64,000 nt of DNA from Paenibacillus pabuli (GTDB lineage Bacteria > Bacillota > Bacilli > Paenibacillales > Paenibacillaceae). The translations under genes and the position numbers were made by a program. The notes under the pieces were generated by a model that was given only the letters and a program-made list of their open reading frames with translations, ran no database searches and was not told where the DNA came from. This document shows positions 58,640-64,000 of the stretch, piece by piece (position 1 is the stretch's first letter; every line of letters begins with the position of its first letter). The DNA is taken from assembly GCF_039831995.1 (NCBI RefSeq), contig NZ_JBDOIO010000003.1, forward strand, positions 1 to 64,000. Direction: 5' to 3'.

Positions 58640-59434
58640 ATGCCTGAATCCGATACGGTGATTAGACTGGAAGGCATCTCGCAAGTTTATGTCAATGAGC
58701 GTGAAGCCTCATTGGTCATAGAAGACCTGAGTCTTCAGGTTAAACAAGGAGAATTTGTCAGTCTTGTTGGTCCGAGCGGGTGTGGCAAAACGACATTGTT
58801 GTCCATCATCGCCGGACTGCTGACTCCGACCGCAGGAGAAGTGAAAATTAAAGGGAAACTGGTTGAAGGTCCTTCCGCCCAGATTGGCTATATGCTGCAG
58901 CAGGACTATCTGTTTCCATGGCGCACCATTCTGGATAATGCGCTGATTGGACTTGAATTGACAGGCAGGCTGGATGAACGGAGTCGTAAGCGAACACGCG
59001 AGCTGCTTGCAGGAATGGGGCTTGCTGAAACAGAGAATTTATACCCTTCGGAACTATCCGGAGGCATGAGACAGCGTGTCGCGCTTGTGCGAACACTCGC
59101 AACCGATCCGTCCTTGCTGCTCCTGGATGAACCGTTCTCTGCACTGGATTACCAGACCAAACTGCAGCTGGAAGATCTGATTTCGGATACACTCAAGGAA
59201 TCGGGAAAAACCTCGGTGCTGGTCACACATGACCTGTCCGAAGCCATTGCGGTAAGTGACCGAGTTATCGTGCTGGATCGTAATCCTGGCCGAATCCGGA
59301 AAGAGTTCATCATTCCAGAAGAAATCCGAAAGTCTCAGCCCTTTTACGCGAGGGAACAGGAAGGTTTTAATGAGCTTTTTCAGGCGCTATGGAGCGAACT
59401 GGAACAGTCCGGAGGAGGTGAGAAGAACGGGTGA
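58640..59434 (+). CDS. ABC transporter ATP-binding protein (SsuB/TauB-like)
   Basis: 264 residues from ATG 58640 (GGGAG 8 bp upstream). Walker A GPSGCGKTT (about 42-50), Q-loop LQQDYLFPWRTI, signature LSGGMRQR, Walker B LLLLDEPFSAL and H-loop VTHD. It drives uptake with the membrane subunit, whose GTG start overlaps the TGA stop by 4 bp. Confidence 0.95.
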   Translation: MPESDTVIRLEGISQVYVNEREASLVIEDLSLQVKQGEFVSLVGPSGCGKTTLLSIIAGLLTPTAGEVKIKGKLVEGPSAQIGYMLQQDYLFPWRTILDNALIGLELTGRLDERSRKRTRELLAGMGLAETENLYPSELSGGMRQRVALVRTLATDPSLLLLDEPFSALDYQTKLQLEDLISDTLKESGKTSVLVTHDLSEAIAVSDRVIVLDRNPGRIRKEFIIPEEIRKSQPFYAREQEGFNELFQALWSELEQSGGGEKNG

Positions 59435-60267
59435 ATCAGACGAGAGAGAAGCAGGAAATGCGCCGTGATGAATGGATGCAGAAGCTGCACCAGGGCCACA
59501 TGAAGCAGGTCGCTGAGTGGCGCCGCAAGGTACTTGCGGTTCAGCTGTCCCTGCTGGTCTTCATGTTTTTGTTATGGGAACTGGCTGGAAGGCTGCGCTG
59601 GATTGATGTGCTGCTGTTCAGTTATCCAAGCAAAGTTTTTGCCCAGATCGGCAAGGACATCGCCAGTGGAGAACTGTGGGCACATGTCGCAGTCACCGTT
59701 GGGGAGACGGCAGTTGGCTTTTTGCTGGGGACGCTTGTCGGAACGCTGCTTGCGGTCCTGATCTGGTGGTCTCCTTTTTTGTCCAAAGTGCTGGATCCCT
59801 ACATGGTCGTATTCAACAGTATGCCAAAGGTGGCGCTAGGCCCTATCTTTATCGTCATGTTTGGTGCAGGTTTTACAGCTATTGTCATGACAACGTTGTC
59901 CATTACGGTGATTATTACTACCCTTGTCGTATACAACAGTTTCAACGAAGTGGACAGCAATTATATTAAGGTCATTCGTACGTTCGGTGGAGACCGGTCC
60001 GTGATTTTTACCAAAGTTGTACTTCCAGCTTCCTTTCCCGCTATTGTTTCTACATTGAAAGTCAATGTGGGCATGGCCTGGGTCGGCGTGATTGTGGGTG
60101 AGTTTCTGGTCGCCAAACAGGGACTCGGGTATTTGATTATCTACGGATTTCAGGTCTTCAATTTTACGCTGGTCTTATCGAGTCTGCTCATTATCGCGGC
60201 CGTAGCTACAGCAATGTATCAGCTTGTGGTGTACGTGGAACGAAAACTGCTGGCAGGTCGCAGGTAG
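59431..60267 (+). CDS. ABC transporter permease (SsuC/TauC-like)
   Basis: 278 residues from GTG 59431. About six membrane segments; the EAA loop with conserved Gly is in the cytoplasmic turn RTFGGDRSVIFTKVVLPASFPAI. Overlaps the ATPase gene by 4 bp, so they are translationally coupled. Substrate not determined. Confidence 0.93.
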   Translation: MNQTREKQEMRRDEWMQKLHQGHMKQVAEWRRKVLAVQLSLLVFMFLLWELAGRLRWIDVLLFSYPSKVFAQIGKDIASGELWAHVAVTVGETAVGFLLGTLVGTLLAVLIWWSPFLSKVLDPYMVVFNSMPKVALGPIFIVMFGAGFTAIVMTTLSITVIITTLVVYNSFNEVDSNYIKVIRTFGGDRSVIFTKVVLPASFPAIVSTLKVNVGMAWVGVIVGEFLVAKQGLGYLIIYGFQVFNFTLVLSSLLIIAAVATAMYQLVVYVERKLLAGRR

Positions 60268-60735
60268 TGTCACAAGCGGGATTAATAGAACAGGATAAAT
60301 CCTGCTATGTATACAATTTCACAAGGGGTGTCACGTTGCCCGATAACCAAAAATCAAGTACCATACTAATACGAATATTCCGTGCAGTCTCTCATGTATG
60401 CGATGATTGGAGAGTAGGGCCCTATGGCTTGCGCCCGCATGGATCAAAATGGCCAGCGTCCCTCATCCGGGACGCGATGTTGTAACCGGCATGCATGGGC
60501 ATGTCGGTTGATGCCGTTTATTGCTTCTGATATGACTGCATATACTTGTGCATCCCTTCAATAGCTTCTTTTTCATGAAACGGGAAATGGTTTGCCTTAG
60601 GGTGTGTAATACTAAGTATTGCGGAACCAGGCTAACACAGATTTATTAGAGGTATGAAACAGGACATGCGTTCAACCGGATGGGACGAAGAGCTGGCTTG
60701 GACATATAAGCAGCTTAGAGGAGAGGTCATGAGAA
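60268..60735 (+). other. 468-bp gap with tandem GC hairpins, no gene
   Basis: GCGTCCC-TCATCC-GGGACGC (60458-60476) is a perfect 7-bp hairpin, followed by AACCGGCATGC/GGCATGTCGGTT (60485-60511). Neither has a T run. The minus strand 60518-60631 has a 37-codon open frame ending at TTA 60520 but no start codon; it may be a gene remnant. No known riboswitch class fits. Confidence 0.4.
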
Positions 60736-61713
60736 ATGGGTTTTAGGGTAATCAAAACCGCAATTGCTGCGCTGATGGCTGTACTGATTGCGGACTGGTG
60801 CGGCTTGCCCGGGCCAACATCGGCAGGCTTGCTGGCCATTCTGGGTGTCGATGTTACGAGAAAAAGAAGCATTCGCACGATTTCGGCGCGATTTTTTGCT
60901 TCTGTGGTAGGTCTTTTGTTTGCAAGTGTACTTTTTCACTTTCTAGGCTTCCATTATTGGGTTCTGGCCGTGTACATACTGATTGCGTTTCCGGTAATTG
61001 TTCGGGCCGGATTCAAGGAAGGCATTGTGACGGGGTCTGTCGTGGTCTTTCGTGTCTTCAGTGGCGGGGAAATGGACGTTCAGGTCATTTTGGTACAAAT
61101 CGGGTTACTGCTGATTGGTCTTGGATCTGCAATGGTCGTTAATCTGGCTTACATGCCAGCAGCGGATCCGCAAATGCTTCAGATTCGCAAAAGGATCGAC
61201 GAACTGTTCTCCGTGATCTTCAAGGAATTTGCTGCGACTCTTCGTAATCCGAATGAGGTATGGGCAGGGAAGGAGCTGATCGAAGCGGACAAGGCTGTTC
61301 TGGGCGGCATTGAAGCAGCCAAGCGTTCACTTGAGAATCAGGTCATTCATCCGAACGAAGAATGGAGCGTATACTTTTACATGCGAAAAACGCAGCTGGA
61401 CTCCATTCAGCATATGATGCATCTGGTATCCCAGATTTATCAGAAGATGCCGCACGCCGAGATGGTGTCGGAGCTGTTTGACCAGCTCAGTCAGGATGTG
61501 CTTACAGAGTCTTACACTGGACGAACCGAAAAACTTCTCGCAGATGTGCAGGAAGAATTCAGGCGAATGGAGCTGCCAGATACAAGGGAAGAATTCGAGA
61601 TTCGTTCCGCGATTCTCCAGCTGTGCCGGGAACTCGCGCTGTATCTGAAAATTGCGAAGAAGGACAAAGCGCCTTCTCCGATTACGGACCGGTCCCAATC
61701 TACAAACGAATAA
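60736..61713 (+). CDS. Aromatic acid exporter family (ArAE_1/DUF939) protein
   Basis: 325 residues. About five to six N-terminal membrane segments (residues 1-145; KTAIAALMAVLIADWCGLPGPTSAGLLAILGVDVT is the signature region) and a cytoplasmic helical domain. Family members are related to FUSC-type exporters; substrate unknown. RBS GGAGAGG about 8 bp upstream. Confidence 0.88.
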   Translation: MGFRVIKTAIAALMAVLIADWCGLPGPTSAGLLAILGVDVTRKRSIRTISARFFASVVGLLFASVLFHFLGFHYWVLAVYILIAFPVIVRAGFKEGIVTGSVVVFRVFSGGEMDVQVILVQIGLLLIGLGSAMVVNLAYMPAADPQMLQIRKRIDELFSVIFKEFAATLRNPNEVWAGKELIEADKAVLGGIEAAKRSLENQVIHPNEEWSVYFYMRKTQLDSIQHMMHLVSQIYQKMPHAEMVSELFDQLSQDVLTESYTGRTEKLLADVQEEFRRMELPDTREEFEIRSAILQLCRELALYLKIAKKDKAPSPITDRSQSTNE

Positions 61714-61788
61714 TAGAAAATAGTTGTCACCCTAGACGGATGCCCTGCATACACTTGTAGTGAATGATTGTATGGAGGAGGTTTAAAG

Positions 61789-62349
61789 ATGTCATTGAGT
61801 CATAAACATCAATGTAGAGAGATCATCACGAAGGCGATCTGCGGCAAGGGTCGTAAGTTCTCTACCGTAACACATACCGTGACTCCGCCTAATGGTCCGA
61901 CCAGTATTTTGGGGGCTTGGATTATCAACCACCAATATGAAGCCGTATCAGCGGGGGACGGAATTGAAGTTATTGGTACTTACGATATCAACATCTGGTA
62001 TTCCTATGACAAAAATTCACAGACAGATGTAGCCAAAGAAACGGTGTCGTATGTAGAACATGTGCCTTTGTCTTACCTGGATCCGAAACACCGGGCTTCC
62101 ACAGTAGAGGTATCTGCGGATGCAACGCAGGAACCAAGCTGTGTGGAAGCCACAGTATCCGCAGGCGGAGGCAGCGTAATTATCCGGGTAGAACGGGAAT
62201 TCGCTGTAGAACTGGTTGCCGAAACCAAAGTTTGCGTGAAGGTATGCACAGATGGCTGCGGAGACTACGAAGATAAGGATTATGACTTTGGCAGCACAGA
62301 TGAAGATTATGATGATCTTGATCCGGACCTGCTTGACGAGGAACTGTAA
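61789..62349 (+). CDS. cotE: Outer spore coat protein CotE
   Basis: 186 residues from ATG 61789 (GGAGG 8 bp upstream). It matches CotE from Bacillales: CREIITKAICGKGRKFS at the N-terminus, the GAWIINHQYEAVSAGDGIEV block, DINIWYSYDKNSQTDVA, and an acidic C-terminal tail (residues ~160-186). CotE assembles the outer coat of the endospore and is expressed in the mother cell. It sits upstream of a putative amidoligase and mutS. Confidence 0.95.
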   Translation: MSLSHKHQCREIITKAICGKGRKFSTVTHTVTPPNGPTSILGAWIINHQYEAVSAGDGIEVIGTYDINIWYSYDKNSQTDVAKETVSYVEHVPLSYLDPKHRASTVEVSADATQEPSCVEATVSAGGGSVIIRVEREFAVELVAETKVCVKVCTDGCGDYEDKDYDFGSTDEDYDDLDPDLLDEEL

Positions 62350-62405
62350 GTTCTTCGTCTCTTGTATCCTTAGCTAAGGTATCATATGCGCCGCAAGCGG
62401 CAGTG

Positions 62406-62430
62406 AAGAGGGCGCAAGCCCTCTTTTTTC
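62406..62430 (+). terminator. Terminator after cotE
   Basis: GAGGGC-GCAA-GCCCTC followed by six T; a GCCGC/GCGGC hairpin at 62390-62401 precedes it. Confidence 0.88.
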
Positions 62431-62458
62431 TTTTTGGGCGATGGAAAGGAGGGGCCGA

Positions 62459-63709
62459 ATGAATGTGATGGAGGAGGCAGAGCAAGCGGCAAGGCGTTAC
62501 GAACGCATGCTGGCAGGAGAACGGGCAGGACGATTGGAACGAGCTGGTATCGAAGTGCTTGCCTCACGTGAAAGGCAAAAACGGAAGCCTGGGCTTCGAG
62601 TACGTTATGATGTAGAGATATGCTGCCTGTACGCGCTTAGAATTAAACGGCGGGATACCAGCGGCATGGGCGGTACACAGGAAAGCGTGCTGGACCGGGA
62701 AATGGCCTCGACGCTGTTCAAACGAATTGAGCGGCTCGCCGTCAAAACATTATATACCCTTGGATTGGATCACGGTGCCGTACGGTTGGAAGCCTCGGGG
62801 AAAAATGGGTGTGCTGTTGTATCGATTGACCCCCGACCTTGGAAGGGCATGACAGATCTATCCGTCATGTACCGGGAAGGCTGGAAGCAGCTGCAGTCTC
62901 AACTGGATGAGGAAGGTCAGAACAAAGTAACACCTGTGCTCGGGATGGACCCGGAGTTTTTGCTCGTTCAGATGCCAGAATCGAAAATTGTACCTGCCTC
63001 AAGATTTCTGGGGCGTACGGGAATAGTAGGCTGTGATTCCGTGACTATTGGGGGCAGACGGATCTATCCAGTTGCTGAACTTCGCCCTGAGCCCAGCTCC
63101 GAACCGCGCGAGCTGCTAACGCACTTACTTAGGGCGTTTGACCTTGCATCCCGCAGCATAACGGATCATTCGCTCATTTGGCAGGCCGGGGGAATGCCGC
63201 AGCGAGGATTGCCGCTTGGAGGACATGTGCATTTCAGCGGAGTAACTCTTAATGGGGATCTGCTGCGTGCGCTGGACAATTATCTGGCCCTCCCGCTAGC
63301 GTTTCTGCAGGATCCGCGTGGGTCGGGCAGGCGTCCAAGGTACGGAGCACTGGGTGATTTTCGACTGAAGAACTATGGCGGATTCGAGTATCGTACACTT
63401 CCCAGTTTTCTGATCTCTCCACTCGTTGCCAAAGGAGTCGTCGCTCTCGCCGGTCTTATCGCCGCCTCCTACCCGAGTCTTCATCTACGTCCTTTGATGA
63501 ACACATCCGTGCACACAGCCTTTTATGAAGGAGACCGGGAACGAATGAAGGAATACATCCCAGCGCTTCTGGATGATCTGGTCGGCTTGGAAGACTACGC
63601 AAGATATGAAAAGTATGCTGCCCCGCTGATACGCCACCTGAGAGAGGGTAGAACGTGGGATGAGAGCCGGGACATTCGCAAAGTCTGGAATATTCGTGCA
63701 GGTTCATGA
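62459..63709 (+). CDS. Putative COOH-NH2 ligase-type 2 (amidoligase)
   Basis: 416 residues from ATG 62459 (AAAGGAGGGG 8 bp upstream). The phiEco32-like amidoligase / glutamine-synthetase-like ATP-dependent fold is suggested by GMDPEFLLV (about 163), AELRPEPSSEPREL (about 205), GGHVHFSG (about 252) and RTLPSFLISP near 305, which place acidic and His residues as in the ATP/Mg site. Such enzymes ligate amines to carboxyl groups of peptides or amino acids. It lies between cotE and mutS, but a terminator separates it from cotE. Physiological substrate unknown. Confidence 0.8.
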   Translation: MNVMEEAEQAARRYERMLAGERAGRLERAGIEVLASRERQKRKPGLRVRYDVEICCLYALRIKRRDTSGMGGTQESVLDREMASTLFKRIERLAVKTLYTLGLDHGAVRLEASGKNGCAVVSIDPRPWKGMTDLSVMYREGWKQLQSQLDEEGQNKVTPVLGMDPEFLLVQMPESKIVPASRFLGRTGIVGCDSVTIGGRRIYPVAELRPEPSSEPRELLTHLLRAFDLASRSITDHSLIWQAGGMPQRGLPLGGHVHFSGVTLNGDLLRALDNYLALPLAFLQDPRGSGRRPRYGALGDFRLKNYGGFEYRTLPSFLISPLVAKGVVALAGLIAASYPSLHLRPLMNTSVHTAFYEGDRERMKEYIPALLDDLVGLEDYARYEKYAAPLIRHLREGRTWDESRDIRKVWNIRAGS

Positions 63710-63822
63710 AGAGTGGATGTTTTTTTGTTATAATAGGAATCAAGTCAATTTTGGATCTGATTACAGCTATGGAAGACATGCAAACAGCGGTCTGAAGGAT
63801 GCGGCAGATGGCCGAAACATGA

Positions 63823-63852
63823 GGCGGAGGCACGCAGATGTGCCTGACCGCC
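63823..63852 (+). promoter_or_regulatory. Hairpin in mutS upstream region
   Basis: GGCGG-AGGCAC-GCAGAT-GTGCCT-CCGCC type stem, 62 bp before the mutS start. A TATAAT at 63729-63734 may be the mutS promoter -10. Confidence 0.5.
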
Positions 63853-63913
63853 TTATTGTTCCTTCTAGGGCAGGGACTCTTCCTGACAACATAGGAACGG
63901 ATGGAGGATATTC

Positions 63914-64000
63914 ATGGCTCAGTATACGCCAATGATTCAACAATATTTGCAAGTGAAGGCCGAAGCGCAAGACGCTTTTCTTTTTTTTAGATTAGGTGAT
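63914..64000 (+). CDS. mutS: DNA mismatch repair protein MutS (5' end only)
   Basis: The last 87 bp encode 29 residues starting [19 protein letters not shown] and ending FFRLGD, the conserved N-terminus of MutS, where the mismatch-binding domain begins. GGAGG lies 6-7 bp upstream. The gene is cut by the window edge. MutS recognises replication mismatches in the cytoplasm with MutL. Confidence 0.93.
   Translation, partial: MAQYTPMIQQYLQVKAEAQDAFLFFRLGD

Noticed and set aside
60268..60511. Known riboswitch (guanidine, TPP, SAM) in the gap after the ABC operon
   Set aside because: GGGGTGTCACG and the GC hairpins look structured but match no class I can recognise.

Overview
The window looks like a chromosomal segment of an endospore-forming Firmicute, most probably Paenibacillus. 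Supporting points are strong AGGAGG-type ribosome binding sites, frequent TTG/GTG starts, a tyrosine T-box leader, LicT/BglG antitermination sites, a CotE spore-coat gene just upstream of mutS, and moderate GC content. The genus is inferred from gene content, not from a marker comparison. I see no rRNA, CRISPR array, insertion sequence or prophage.

Layout: 1-360 holds tRNA-Met, tRNA-Thr and tRNA-Leu, then a perfect 20-bp inverted repeat. 560-2970 carries a cupin gene and an ECF41-type module: a carboxymuconolactone decarboxylase-like gene, the ECF41 sigma factor, and a sequence that fits the ECF41 promoter. 3160-11710 is a mixed region: DUF1361 membrane protein, alpha/beta hydrolase divergent from a TetR regulator with a palindrome between them, two serine hydrolases, an ankyrin/SUKH-like protein, a lipoprotein and a second cupin. 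11840-16550 is a LysR regulator divergent from zwf-fsa-gnd, the oxidative pentose phosphate branch.

18720-23310 and 31100-35900 are two paralogous beta-glucoside cassettes, each with a BglG/LicT antiterminator, a PTS EIIBCA permease and a GH1 phospho-beta-glucosidase. Ribonucleic antiterminator (RAT) sites overlap terminators in their leaders. Between them lie a 5'-nucleotidase-like HAD protein, an AraC regulator divergent from a GH78 alpha-L-rhamnosidase, an acyltransferase and small enzymes. Together these genes suggest a plant-glycoside lifestyle.

35960-51660 contains a membrane-anchored subtilase, GNAT, SUKH, HAD, YjfB, RluF, an AraC/EamA pair, a P450 divergent from a YhgE/Pip-like exporter and PadR regulator, a Dabb protein, an NCS2 nucleobase permease, SelO and two immunity-like small genes (one DMP19 family). 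51720-53490 is tyrS with its T-box. 53520-60270 has YxcD, a Gly-rich membrane protein, PadR, beta-carbonic anhydrase, an M32 carboxypeptidase and an SsuA/THI5-type ABC importer. 60740-64000 has an aromatic-acid-exporter-like protein, cotE, a putative COOH-NH2 ligase (amidoligase) and the first 29 codons of mutS.

The most interesting items are the branched, double-RAT-like leader at 32163-32379, the complete ECF41 circuit with its promoter, the amidoligase between cotE and mutS, the ankyrin/SUKH fusion with the nearby orphan immunity-like genes, and the paired cupins with structured upstream regions.
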